This document shows positions 25,176 to 33,796 of a stretch of DNA of 38,068 nucleotides, in pieces. The position numbers were made by a program, and so were the translations under genes. Below the pieces are notes generated by a model. It was given only the letters and a program-made list of their open reading frames with translations, was not told the DNA's origin and made no database searches. Location: positions 1-38,068 of the forward strand of contig MGUU01000023.1 in assembly GCA_001800135.1 (NCBI GenBank), read 5' to 3'. How positions within the stretch are numbered: position 1 is the stretch's first letter; each line of letters opens with the position of its first letter. The stretch comes from Elusimicrobia bacterium RIFCSPLOWO2_02_FULL_39_32. GTDB lineage: Bacteria; Elusimicrobiota; Elusimicrobia; 2-02-FULL-39-32.

Positions 25176-26618
25176 ATGATTTCAAGCATTAAACTTCTTT
25201 TACCGGAAATATTTTTAAGCGGAATTGCGATATTTTTATTGCTCTTAGATACCGCAAAAGATGTTCAAATTAAGCGCTGGTCCTACCCCATCGCGCTTTT
25301 TAGTCTATTTTTTAGTTTCTTTTTAATTGGGGTTTCAGAACATGGGATCTCTTTTCAAATGTTGGCTATAGATCCATTCTCATCTTTTTTTAAAACCCTT
25401 ACTGTTTTAAGCTGCCTTTTAGTTGTTTTAATTTCCTCTAAAGACTTGGATTTAATGGGAGAGCAGCCAGGCGCTTATCTTTCGCTTCTCATTTTATCCT
25501 CTGTCGGCACCCTATTTTTAAGCTCCGTGCAAGATTTCTTTATGCTTTTTGTAGGACTAGAATTAACCACCATTCCCTTATTCATTTTAGCTGGTTTTGC
25601 TAAAAAAGAACTAAAATCATCGGAAGGAGCCATTAAATTTTTTCTGGTGGGAGCATTTTCCACAGGCATTATGCTTTACGGCATTTCTCTTATTTATGGT
25701 TTGTGTGGTTCCACTCATTTTAGCGCTGCGCAAGATTATCTAAATTTAACCTCTGGGATGGCTCAAGACAAAACCCTATTTATTTTAGCAGTCATCTTTA
25801 TTCTTGTGGGTTTAGGTTTTAAGCTCTCACTAGTTCCTTTTCATCAATGGACTCCAGACACTTATGAAGGCGCGCCCACACCCGTTACCGCTTTTTTTTC
25901 TGTTTCCAGAGAAGCAGGCGTAATTGTAGTGATGTTACGATTTTTTAATGACTTTGCGAATCAGTCCCTCATAGGATTAAATGAATTCTTCACATTGCTT
26001 GCCATACTGACCATGACCGTAGGAAATATCGCGGCTCTTAAACAAGAGAACCTAAAAAGACTCTTGGCTTATTCTTCCATTGCCCATGCAGGCACAATTT
26101 TTATCGGGCTTGTTGCGGGGAATGTATTAGGACGGGAAGGAGTGATGCTTTATAGTTTAGCTTACTTTTTAATGAGTTTAGGAGCTTTTGCAGTTGTTAT
26201 TGTGATTTCTCAAATTCGAAAATCAGAAGAACTTTTAGCTTTTCAAGGGCTGGCTCGTCAAAATTTTCCATTAGCTTTTCTAATGCTTATTTTTCTCATG
26301 TCCCTTTCAGGCATTCCGCCATTTCTTGGTTTTTGGGGAAAATTCTATGTGTTTGCCGCAGCCATACAATCTAAAATGTTTGTTTTAGTGGCTGTGGGAC
26401 TTTTAAATTCTGTGATAGCGGTTTATTACTATTTTAAGATTGTTCATGCCATGTTTTTTAAAGAGCCAATAGAAAATATGACTCCAATCCCAAAAAATAT
26501 AAATCAAACTAGTTTAACAATAGCCACAGGTTTTGCCGCGTTTTTAATCCTTTGCTTTGGAATTTTTCCAGAACAACTTATTTCTTGGATCAAAGGGAGC
26601 GCTCCATTTCTTCCGTGA
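25176..26618 (+). CDS. nuoN: NADH-quinone oxidoreductase subunit N
   Basis: 480-residue antiporter-like subunit with FMLFVGLELTTIPLFILAGF, FHQWTPDTYEGAPTPVTAF and the LLAYSSIAHAGTIFIG block. Last nuo gene: nuoE, nuoF and nuoG are absent from this operon. Its stop overlaps the next start (GTGA). Confidence 0.96.
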   Translation: MISSIKLLLPEIFLSGIAIFLLLLDTAKDVQIKRWSYPIALFSLFFSFFLIGVSEHGISFQMLAIDPFSSFFKTLTVLSCLLVVLISSKDLDLMGEQPGAYLSLLILSSVGTLFLSSVQDFFMLFVGLELTTIPLFILAGFAKKELKSSEGAIKFFLVGAFSTGIMLYGISLIYGLCGSTHFSAAQDYLNLTSGMAQDKTLFILAVIFILVGLGFKLSLVPFHQWTPDTYEGAPTPVTAFFSVSREAGVIVVMLRFFNDFANQSLIGLNEFFTLLAILTMTVGNIAALKQENLKRLLAYSSIAHAGTIFIGLVAGNVLGREGVMLYSLAYFLMSLGAFAVVIVISQIRKSEELLAFQGLARQNFPLAFLMLIFLMSLSGIPPFLGFWGKFYVFAAAIQSKMFVLVAVGLLNSVIAVYYYFKIVHAMFFKEPIENMTPIPKNINQTSLTIATGFAAFLILCFGIFPEQLISWIKGSAPFLP

Positions 26619-27691
26619 AGAGTCCTTTATCTTTTTCCTCACGCGTGTCACAAACCTATCCTGAACAAAATCAAGGGGCAGGGTCAAAAGACTTTTCACA
26701 ACCAACTAAACTATTTGGCTTACCGCTTCAAAAACTTATACGTCCCATCCTTCCTTTTTTAAACCAGGTTGAAGATCGCCTTAAAGCAATTGCAGATGAG
26801 AGCAATGGGATTTTAAAAGAATCTTCCAGCTATGTATTGTCTGCTGGAGGAAAAAGGCTGCGCGCTTCTCTAGTGATTCTTTGCGCATTAAGCACATCTC
26901 AAGGATTTAAAAGAAAAAAAGCTATCATTGATACGGCAGTTTCAGTTGAATTAATTCATGCGGCAACCCTGGTGCATGACGATATTATAGATCATTCTGT
27001 TTTAAGACGTTTAAAACCAACCCCAAACATTCAATTTGGAGAAGAAGTTGCCTTGCTCTTAGGAGATTATCTTTACAGCAAAGCTTTTCATCTTGTCTCT
27101 ACCATTGGGGATAACCAATTAACTCTTGAGGTTGCGCGAACCACTCAAAGCATGTGCGAGGGAGAGTTAGACCAGCTCAAACACCGTTATCGCTCTGACC
27201 TTTCATTAAAAGAGTACCTATCCTTTATAGAGCGCAAAACAGCCTCCTTAATTTCTGTATGCGCAAGAGCAGGCGCTCGTTTGGCTGGCATGCCAATAGA
27301 GTGTGAAGAATCCTTAGCGCATTTTGGTTTGAACATTGGAATTTCTTATCAAATTGTGGATGACCTTTTAGACGTGATAGGCTCTGAAAAAAAATGCGGA
27401 AAATCCTTAAAAAATGACACAGGCAATGGAAAAATGACTCTTCCATTAATCCTTCTTCTTGCGGCAGTGAATGAAAATGAGAAGAAAAAATTGCGTTCTG
27501 ACTTTCAAGCCACAAAGATAGATTGGGAGATGATCGAATCCTTGCTAAAGGAGAAAAAAATCATAGAGCAGACTAAAAATTTTGCGGATGAATTTTTTGC
27601 TAAAGCCATGAACTCCCTAGAAATTTTTGAGCCTTCTTTTAAAAAATCCCTGCAAGATCTTTCCCATTTTATTATCCATCGCGATTACTGA
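26615..27691 (+). CDS. All-trans polyprenyl diphosphate synthase (IspB/HepT-like)
   Basis: Builds the prenyl side chain for quinones. 358 residues; first Asp-rich motif D122-D123-I-I-D126 (VHDDIID), second D249-D250-L-L-D253 (VDDLLD), GGKRLRASLVIL near the N-terminus and the K(T/M)LP-type GKMTLPLILL. GTG 26615 overlaps the nuoN stop; an upstream in-frame ATG at 26552 would overlap nuoN by 67 bp and is unlikely. The first 50 residues are low-complexity and unlike the family. Chain length cannot be set by eye. Confidence 0.92.
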   Translation: MKSPLSFSSRVSQTYPEQNQGAGSKDFSQPTKLFGLPLQKLIRPILPFLNQVEDRLKAIADESNGILKESSSYVLSAGGKRLRASLVILCALSTSQGFKRKKAIIDTAVSVELIHAATLVHDDIIDHSVLRRLKPTPNIQFGEEVALLLGDYLYSKAFHLVSTIGDNQLTLEVARTTQSMCEGELDQLKHRYRSDLSLKEYLSFIERKTASLISVCARAGARLAGMPIECEESLAHFGLNIGISYQIVDDLLDVIGSEKKCGKSLKNDTGNGKMTLPLILLLAAVNENEKKKLRSDFQATKIDWEMIESLLKEKKIIEQTKNFADEFFAKAMNSLEIFEPSFKKSLQDLSHFIIHRDY

Positions 27692-27728
27692 ACCTAGAAC
27701 CAACATTGGATTCAAGTAAGATGAGACG

Positions 27729-28952
27729 ATGAAAAAAAAATCCATTATTTTTGCATTTTTATTTCTTCTAATTTTGTCTGTGGCTGCCCTTTATCTCTGG
27801 AAATTTCTTCCTTTTAACAAATCAAAAGACAAAGAAAAAAAGATGGAACAGGATTGGGTGATCACTAACAAAGGTTTTCAAGAAATCAACGTCACTTCCA
27901 CTAAAGAGCAAATCAATGATTTATTTTTTGATGGGGTTAAGGCTCTAACTAAAAGAGATTTAGAAAGAGCTCTTAAAATCTTCGATTCCATTGAAATGAG
28001 GTTAGATAAATTAGAGGTTAACTTAAGCGTGTTTAATGAATCAGAGCCTTTGGTCCAAGACCCTCAATTTATTCAAGCCCTATCTAGCTTTGAAAAGGAA
28101 GTTTATAAAACCAAAGAAAAAGATGCTGCCAAGCTCTACTTTTATCTTGGGAGACTCTACCGGTTTAAAGCTCTCATCACTCCCACCTCAATTGTTTCTA
28201 CCCCAGGAGGCAAAATCTTACGAGGGGAAAAAGAACAGGTTCAGGCCATTGAGATCGCTTTTTGGGAAATGAGAAAAGCGCTTGAATTAGATCATAAATT
28301 TGATGAAGCTCTTTTTTATTTGGCAACCATAGATGAAATGCTAGGAGATTATAAGGGCGCTGTTTTAATTTTAGAAAATCTCATGCTTCGGGATTATACC
28401 CCAAAAATCCTTGCCCGACTTGCCTTAAATTATTGCGGCGTGGGTAAGTTTCATGAGGCTGAAACAAATTACTCTCTAGCCTTAAAAAAAGGGGGGGCAA
28501 GAGAATTATTGATGAGAAGGGAAATAATTGAGTTTGAGCTAAAAAAAATAGAGTTATTAAAGTCCGTTGTTGGCATAAACATTTTAAAAGATCCTTTATC
28601 AAAAGATAAGCCTTTTGATGGACTATGGAAAATAAAAATTAAAAATGAAGATAAAAAAATAAAAGATACTTCACAGCCCCTTTATGCCATTCAAAATAGT
28701 AATATGATTCATGCAACAGACAATCTTTTCAATAAATATACCGGCTTTTGCTATGGGAAATGGTTTGTTCTTGGGAGTTTAAACTGGAAAGAAGAAAATG
28801 GCTGCTCAATCAAACAAATGACTTTTTTCTATGGGGATTATAAAGAAGGCCTCTTGGAAGGCAAAAAACTAACCTTGCAAACCTCAGACACAAATTCCCC
28901 TTGTCAAGAAAAATTTTCTAAAAAAGATGAAAGCCATTTTATTGGCAATTAA
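27729..28952 (+). CDS. Membrane-anchored TPR-repeat protein, function unknown
   Basis: 407 residues. A basic start (MKKK) and one hydrophobic segment (about 5-28) suggest an N-terminal signal anchor. Residues about 175-270 hold TPR-like repeats (ALELDHKFDEALFYLATIDEMLGDYKGAVLIL; ARLALNYCGVGKFHEAETNYSLALKKG). The C-terminal 110 residues, with several aromatic residues and three cysteines, are a domain I do not recognise. It precedes tatA by 22 bp, with a ribosome binding site for tatA between. The position hints at an envelope role; no specific function is claimed. Confidence 0.8.
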   Translation: MKKKSIIFAFLFLLILSVAALYLWKFLPFNKSKDKEKKMEQDWVITNKGFQEINVTSTKEQINDLFFDGVKALTKRDLERALKIFDSIEMRLDKLEVNLSVFNESEPLVQDPQFIQALSSFEKEVYKTKEKDAAKLYFYLGRLYRFKALITPTSIVSTPGGKILRGEKEQVQAIEIAFWEMRKALELDHKFDEALFYLATIDEMLGDYKGAVLILENLMLRDYTPKILARLALNYCGVGKFHEAETNYSLALKKGGARELLMRREIIEFELKKIELLKSVVGINILKDPLSKDKPFDGLWKIKIKNEDKKIKDTSQPLYAIQNSNMIHATDNLFNKYTGFCYGKWFVLGSLNWKEENGCSIKQMTFFYGDYKEGLLEGKKLTLQTSDTNSPCQEKFSKKDESHFIGN

Positions 28953-28974
28953 AAATTAAGGAGGATTAAAAAAT

Positions 28975-29175
28975 ATGTTTCAAAATTTAGGAACCTGGGA
29001 TTGGTTAATTATTCTTTTCATTGTTCTTCTTTTATTTGGCGGCAAAAAACTGCCGGAGTTAAGCCGCTCAATAGGGAAAGCGATTTCCACTTTTAAAAAA
29101 GGATTAAAAGATGGGGAAGAAGAGCTTAAAAATAATGAAGATAAAAAAGATAATCAAAATCCGCCAATAGGCTAA
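28975..29175 (+). CDS. tatA: Sec-independent translocase subunit TatA
   Basis: 66 residues: one N-terminal membrane helix (TWDWLIILFIVLLLFGGKKLPEL, with the FGxKKLPEL hinge), an amphipathic helix (SRSIGKAISTFKKGLK) and a charged tail. AGGAGG before ATG 28975. Pairs with tatC to export folded, often cofactor-bearing proteins. Confidence 0.95.
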   Translation: MFQNLGTWDWLIILFIVLLLFGGKKLPELSRSIGKAISTFKKGLKDGEEELKNNEDKKDNQNPPIG

Positions 29176-29189
29176 ACTAAGTTAAAAAT

Positions 29190-29894
29190 ATGGAAGATGT
29201 GCCTAAACCATTCTTTGATCATTTAGAGGAACTAAGAAAAAGGATTTTCTATTGTCTTGCGGCTGTTGTCTTAGGTCTTCTTATAAGCTACCAGTTTATA
29301 GATAAAATACTTTTTTTTATTTCAAAACCTGTGGGGAATTTTATTTTTATTCAGCCCATGGAAGCCTTTATGGTGCGGTTAAAAATCGCTTTGGTCTCTG
29401 GCGTGCTTTTAACCATGCCGTTTATTTTAATTCAAATTTGGAGATTCATACTGATCGCCCTGACTCCAAAAGAAAAAAATTCACTATTCTGGATTCTGCC
29501 CAGCTCTTATATTCTTTTTATGATGGGGTTTAGTCTGGGACTTTTTCTTCTTGTTCCCCTAGCCATTAAATTTCTTTTGAGCTATGGCTCAGGAGTTCTA
29601 GTGCCTCAGATTTCTATTGATGCTTATATTAGTTTTCTGGGAATGATTTGTCTTACGCTTGGAGGAATATTTCAAATGCCTCTCCTCACATTTTTTCTTG
29701 CGAAATTAGGCGTCTTAAGCTGGGAAACATTGTCTGAAAAAAGAAAAATTGCGGTTTTAGTCATTTATATTGCCAGCTCTCTTTTAACCCCTGGCCCAGA
29801 CCCTATCAGCTCCCTCCTCCTTGCCTTATGCTCTTATCTTCTATATGAATGTTCCATCCTAACCGCAAAACTAGCCGCTAAACAAACAGTTTAA
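29190..29894 (+). CDS. tatC: Sec-independent translocase subunit TatC
   Basis: 234 residues, six predicted membrane helices, with the cytosolic N-terminal FFDHLEELRKRIFY motif that binds the twin-arginine signal, and the LTPGPDPISSLLLALCSYLLYE end. 14 bp after tatA. tatB is not seen; a minimal TatAC system is possible. Confidence 0.96.
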   Translation: MEDVPKPFFDHLEELRKRIFYCLAAVVLGLLISYQFIDKILFFISKPVGNFIFIQPMEAFMVRLKIALVSGVLLTMPFILIQIWRFILIALTPKEKNSLFWILPSSYILFMMGFSLGLFLLVPLAIKFLLSYGSGVLVPQISIDAYISFLGMICLTLGGIFQMPLLTFFLAKLGVLSWETLSEKRKIAVLVIYIASSLLTPGPDPISSLLLALCSYLLYECSILTAKLAAKQTV

Positions 29895-29913
29895 TTTAAT
29901 TACTTTTACCTAT

Positions 29914-29941
29914 TTGTTAAAATATTTTTTTATGATATAAT
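29914..29941 (+). promoter_or_regulatory. Promoter for rpsB-tsf
   Basis: TTGTTA at 29914-29919 and TATAAT at 29936-29941 with a 16-bp spacer and TGA just before the -10 (extended -10). Transcription should start near 29948, only a few bases before the ATG at 29951 of the short leader frame. Confidence 0.8.
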
Positions 29942-29950
29942 TGTAAAATT

Positions 29951-29986
29951 ATGAAACAAGAAAAACATTGCAAGGACTCCGCATGA
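29951..29986 (+). CDS. Possible 11-codon leader peptide ahead of rpsB
   Basis: ATG 29951 opens an 11-residue frame ([11 protein letters not shown]) whose TGA overlaps the rpsB ATG (ATGA). It begins about 3 bp after the expected transcription start, so it would be nearly leaderless, and it contains the rpsB ribosome binding site AAGGA. It may be coupled to rpsB translation or be chance. Confidence 0.3.
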   Translation: MKQEKHCKDSA

Positions 29987-30822
29987 GCAATATCTCTATG
30001 AAGAGCCTGCTAGAAGCAGGCGTGCATTTTGGCCATCAAACCCGGGTCTGGAATCCCAAAATGGCAAAATACATTTATGGATCAAGAAATAACATTCATA
30101 TCATTGACCTTTCTAAAACTGTTAAGGAATTAAAAAAGGCTTTAAAATTTTTAAAGGAATCCGCTCAAGAATCTAAAGTCTGTTTGTTTGTGGGAACCAC
30201 CAAACAATCTCAAGAGGCGATTAAGGAAGCCTCGATCCGCTCAGGCTCGCCTTATGTAAATGAACGCTGGTTAGGTGGCACCCTGACTAATTTCACGACC
30301 ATTCAAAAATCCATTGAACGTTTAAAAGAATTGGAAAGAATGAAAGAGGAAAAAATTTTAGATGTGCTTTCCAAAAAAGAAAATTCAAGACTTGCCAAGA
30401 CAAAATTTCGTTTAGAAAAATCTCTCTCTGGAATAAAAGATATGGGAGAGCTGCCCTCTATTCTTTTTGTGATTGATCCCATGTCAGAAATTACCGCGAT
30501 CATGGAAGCAAGAAAACTAGAAATCCCTATTGTAGCCGTATGCGACACCAACTGCAATCCTGATTTAATTGACTATCCTATCCCTGGAAATGACGATGCT
30601 GTTAGATCTATAAAGCTTTTCTGTAATTATGCGGCAGATGCTATTTTGGAAGGGAGACAAATAGCTCAAAAGATTGAAGCGGATGAAAATGGGGGACAAC
30701 CTGAAAAATACCCTGAAATCCCTGCAAGTGAAGGATTAGAGAAATTGGAAGAGAATCCTCAAAGCCCACAAGTAAATGTTCCTGAAAATAGTTCTGCTGT
30801 TGAAACTAAGGGGGCGCTCTAA
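29983..30822 (+). CDS. rpsB: 30S ribosomal protein S2
   Basis: 279 residues: [22 protein letters not shown] start, [11 protein letters not shown] and VDPMSE-type ([14 protein letters not shown]) motifs, [21 protein letters not shown] low-complexity acidic tail follows the conserved part. ATG 29983 preferred, with AAGGA upstream; followed immediately by tsf. Confidence 0.97.
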   Translation: MSNISMKSLLEAGVHFGHQTRVWNPKMAKYIYGSRNNIHIIDLSKTVKELKKALKFLKESAQESKVCLFVGTTKQSQEAIKEASIRSGSPYVNERWLGGTLTNFTTIQKSIERLKELERMKEEKILDVLSKKENSRLAKTKFRLEKSLSGIKDMGELPSILFVIDPMSEITAIMEARKLEIPIVAVCDTNCNPDLIDYPIPGNDDAVRSIKLFCNYAADAILEGRQIAQKIEADENGGQPEKYPEIPASEGLEKLEENPQSPQVNVPENSSAVETKGAL

Positions 30823-31716
30823 ATGAGCGTCTCTGCTCAAGCAGTTCAAAAATTAAGAGAAATAACCAGCGCTGGGATCCTAGATTGTAAAAAAGCTCTG
30901 GAATCTTCAAGTGGGGACCAAGACAAGGCGATTCAATTTTTAAGGGAAAAAGGCAAAGCTTCTGCTGCTAAAAAAGCAGAGCGTTCCGCCAAAGAAGGGG
31001 TTGTTTGCGTATGGATAACTTCTGAGGGAAAAAATGGAGGCATGGTGGAACTTAATTGCGAAACAGATTTTGTGGCAAGGACCAAAGAATTTCAAGATCT
31101 GGCAAAAAATTTAGCGCAACAAGTTGCGGAAGAAAAAATTAGTTCCAGCGAAGATTTAAAATCCAAAAATTTAAAAGGAAGCGAGGAAGCAATCATCTCA
31201 GTTCTAAAAGAAAAAATAGGTAAGCTGGGTGAAAATATCGTTATAAAAAAAGCAATATCTTTAGGTGGAGATGGCATTGTGGTTGGAAGTTATGTTCACG
31301 CTCCCTACGATTCTTCCCAAGAATGCGGACGTTTAGGCGTTTTAATGGAGCTCACCTCAAACCTTAAAGATGCTAATGAATTTTCTAAAATTGCAAAAGA
31401 GCTTTCCATGCAGGTGGCAGCCACTAACCCGCGCTGGGTTAAAAAAGAAGATGTGCCAGCTGAATGTGTGCAAAAAGAAAAAGAAATTTATAGGCAACAG
31501 TGCAAAGAATCTGGAAAACCAGAAGCCGCATGGGAAAAGATCATTGATGGTAAGCTTAAAGATTTTTATAAGCAGTTTTGTCTTTTGGAACAAAATCATG
31601 TTCGGGATTCTTCTGGCAAGACTTCAGTTCAATCCTTTATCAATAATACGGCTCAAAACTTAGGAGCTGCCATATCCATCCAAAAATTCGCTAGATTTAA
31701 ATTAGGTGAAGAATAG
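30823..31716 (+). CDS. tsf: Elongation factor Ts
   Basis: 297 residues. Nucleotide exchange factor for EF-Tu. N-terminal UBA-like region (VQKLREITSAGILDCKKALE), the TDFVAR core motif (CETDFVARTKEF), and two dimerisation-type subdomains. ATG directly abuts the rpsB stop. Confidence 0.97.
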   Translation: MSVSAQAVQKLREITSAGILDCKKALESSSGDQDKAIQFLREKGKASAAKKAERSAKEGVVCVWITSEGKNGGMVELNCETDFVARTKEFQDLAKNLAQQVAEEKISSSEDLKSKNLKGSEEAIISVLKEKIGKLGENIVIKKAISLGGDGIVVGSYVHAPYDSSQECGRLGVLMELTSNLKDANEFSKIAKELSMQVAATNPRWVKKEDVPAECVQKEKEIYRQQCKESGKPEAAWEKIIDGKLKDFYKQFCLLEQNHVRDSSGKTSVQSFINNTAQNLGAAISIQKFARFKLGEE

Positions 31717-31763
31717 CTCTACCTCGAAAACCAGTTTTCAACCTCATTTTAAGGAGTCCAGAG

Positions 31764-31781
31764 ATGGAGCCTAGAATATAA
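31764..31781 (+). CDS. Possible 5-codon leader frame ahead of pyrH
   Basis: AAGGAG at 31751-31756 is well placed for ATG 31764, which reads MEPRI and stops at 31779-31781, one base before the pyrH ATG. pyrH itself has no own ribosome binding site, so ribosomes may re-initiate. Alternatively a lost-frame remnant or a sequencing error. Confidence 0.3.
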   Translation: MEPRI

Positions 31782-31782
31782 A

Positions 31783-32490
31783 ATGGCTGCCCGCCGAGTT
31801 ATACTTAAACTCTCAGGCCAATCTTTAGCAGGTTCCCTCGGATGGGGAATAGACCTTAAAGCCCTTTTTAGAATAGCAAAAGAACTCTTCAAAGCCCAAC
31901 AACATAATATTCAAATCGGCGTGGTGGTAGGAGGCGGCAATATTTGGAGAGGAGGAAGAGATCAAGGGCTTAAGCTGGATAGAATTATGGCAGACAACAT
32001 GGGAATGCTCGCCACCATTATCAATGCCATAGCCCTGCAAGATGCCTGTGAGCAAAACGGAATTAAAACCAGGGTGCTTTCAGCGGTAGAAGTGGCAAAA
32101 GTAGCTGAGCCTTTTATTAGAAGACGCGCCATTCGCCACATGGAAAAAGGGCGTCTTGTTATTTTTGCGGCTGGAACAGGCAACCCTTATTTCTCGACAG
32201 ATACCGCAGCGGCTTTACGCGCCATAGAAATTGGAGCTGAACTTCTCTTAAAAGCCACCCAAGTAGAAGGGGTCTATTCAGACGATCCTCATAAAAATCC
32301 AAAAGCAAAATTTTTTAAAACCATCCACTATCAGGAAGCAATAGAAAAAAAATTAAAAATTATGGATACTACTGCCTTGGCTTTATGTCAAGAAAATAAA
32401 ATGCCAGTGCGAGTTTTTAGTCTGCATAAAGAGGGAAATATTTACAAGGCCCTTACCGGCAAAAAATTAGGCACCTTATTGGAAGTATAA
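31783..32490 (+). CDS. pyrH: UMP kinase
   Basis: 235 residues, amino-acid-kinase fold: VILKLSGQSLAG start, VVGGGNIWRGG, DNMGMLATIINAIALQD, FAAGTGNPYFSTDTAAALRA. ATG 31783 gives the family N-terminus. Makes UDP for nucleic acid and cell wall synthesis. Preceded by a 5-codon frame. Confidence 0.97.
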   Translation: MAARRVILKLSGQSLAGSLGWGIDLKALFRIAKELFKAQQHNIQIGVVVGGGNIWRGGRDQGLKLDRIMADNMGMLATIINAIALQDACEQNGIKTRVLSAVEVAKVAEPFIRRRAIRHMEKGRLVIFAAGTGNPYFSTDTAAALRAIEIGAELLLKATQVEGVYSDDPHKNPKAKFFKTIHYQEAIEKKLKIMDTTALALCQENKMPVRVFSLHKEGNIYKALTGKKLGTLLEV

Positions 32491-32495
32491 AACTT

Positions 32496-33047
32496 ATGAG
32501 TGAACTGCAAAGAATAGAAGCTGAAATGAAAAAAGCGATTGATCGCTTAAAAAGCGATTTTGCCAGTCTTAGAACCGGCAGAGCTCATATTCATATGCTT
32601 GAGGGAATCAAAGTTGAATATTTTGGATCCTTTCTTCCCGTGCAGCAAGTAGCCAGCGTTTCAGCGCCTGACGCTAAAACCTTAGAAATTAAACCATGGG
32701 ATAAAGAAGCCTTAAAAAACATAGAACAGGCTATTATAAAATCGGATTTAGGAATGTCTCCTTTAAATGACGGGAAATGTTTGCGTCTTTCCATACCCAC
32801 ATTGACTACGGAAAGGAAAAAAGATTTAGTGCGCGTGATCCGCAAACAGGCGGAAGACTTTCGCATTGCCATTAGAAACTTAAGAAGAGAGGGCGTTGAA
32901 GAAATAAAAAAACAGGAAAAAGATAAAAAAATTTCTCAAGATGATCTAAAAAGAGGAGAACAAGAGATCCAAAAATGCACGGATCAATACATTAAAAACA
33001 TTGAAGATCTTATTCTTGCCAAAGAAAAAGACATTCTAGAATCCTAA
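32496..33047 (+). CDS. frr: Ribosome recycling factor
   Basis: 183 residues with DFASLRTGRAHIHMLEGIKVEYFGS and the C-terminal NLRREGVEEIKKQEKDKKISQDD region. Standard length; 5 bp after pyrH. Confidence 0.97.
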   Translation: MSELQRIEAEMKKAIDRLKSDFASLRTGRAHIHMLEGIKVEYFGSFLPVQQVASVSAPDAKTLEIKPWDKEALKNIEQAIIKSDLGMSPLNDGKCLRLSIPTLTTERKKDLVRVIRKQAEDFRIAIRNLRREGVEEIKKQEKDKKISQDDLKRGEQEIQKCTDQYIKNIEDLILAKEKDILES

Positions 33048-33069
33048 AAATCCCCCGCCATTTTAAGGT

Positions 33070-33789
33070 GTGAAAAAAGAAGAGCTTTTATTTGAGGAAC
33101 TTGTTAAAAAACCTTTGCCCCGCCATATAGCTATTATTATGGATGGAAACGGCCGTTGGGCAAAAAAAAGAGGGTACCCCAGAATTGTAGGTCACCAAAA
33201 AGGGGCTGAAAGCGTGCGCGAAGCTGTAAAAAGCTGCGGGGAGCTGGGGGTTGAAGTTCTAACTCTTTATACCTTCTCTACTGAAAATTGGTCCCGTCCT
33301 AAAAATGAGATCAATGGACTGATGAATCTTTTATGCGCCATGCTAAAAAAGGAAACTGATAATCTTAATAAAAATAATGTTTTTTTAAGAGTAAGCGGAA
33401 AATTAAACGAACTTCCTGAAAAAGTGCAAAAAGAACTTCATGTCTCTATTGATAAGCTAAAAAACAATACCGGCTTAATTTTAAATTTAGCTTTAAATTA
33501 TGGAGCAAGACAAGAAATTTTAGATGCTGTAAATAAAATATTAGCTTTAGGGATTAAATCAGTGGATGAAAACAGTTTTAAAAATTATCTCTATACCGCT
33601 TCTTTGCCGGATCCGGATTTATTGATCCGCACCTCAGGTGAATATAGAATTTCTAATTTCCTGCTCTATCAAATAGCTTACTCAGAGCTTTATATCACTC
33701 CTGTTCTTTGGCCGGATTTTAGGAAATTAGAGCTTTACTCTGCGATTCAAGATTATCAAAAAAGAGAGCGCAGGTTCGGGAGGTCTTAA
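33070..33789 (+). CDS. uppS: Undecaprenyl diphosphate synthase
   Basis: 239 residues, cis-prenyltransferase: HIAIIMDGNGRWAKKRG (Asp and Arg of active site), TLYTFSTENWSRPKNEI, DLLIRTSGEYRISNFLLYQIAYSELY. GTG 33070 is the most plausible start. Makes the lipid carrier for cell wall synthesis. Confidence 0.96.
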   Translation: MKKEELLFEELVKKPLPRHIAIIMDGNGRWAKKRGYPRIVGHQKGAESVREAVKSCGELGVEVLTLYTFSTENWSRPKNEINGLMNLLCAMLKKETDNLNKNNVFLRVSGKLNELPEKVQKELHVSIDKLKNNTGLILNLALNYGARQEILDAVNKILALGIKSVDENSFKNYLYTASLPDPDLLIRTSGEYRISNFLLYQIAYSELYITPVLWPDFRKLELYSAIQDYQKRERRFGRS

Positions 33790-33796
33790 AAAAAAC

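Noticed and set aside
26552-26614. Longer polyprenyl synthase starting at ATG 26552
   Set aside because: Would overlap nuoN by 67 bp and adds residues unlike the family; the GTG at 26615 gives a tidy GTGA overlap.
31726-31739. GAAAAC-CA-GTTTTC dyad after tsf as a terminator
   Set aside because: Very short loop, no following T-run, and the downstream gene pyrH is probably co-transcribed.
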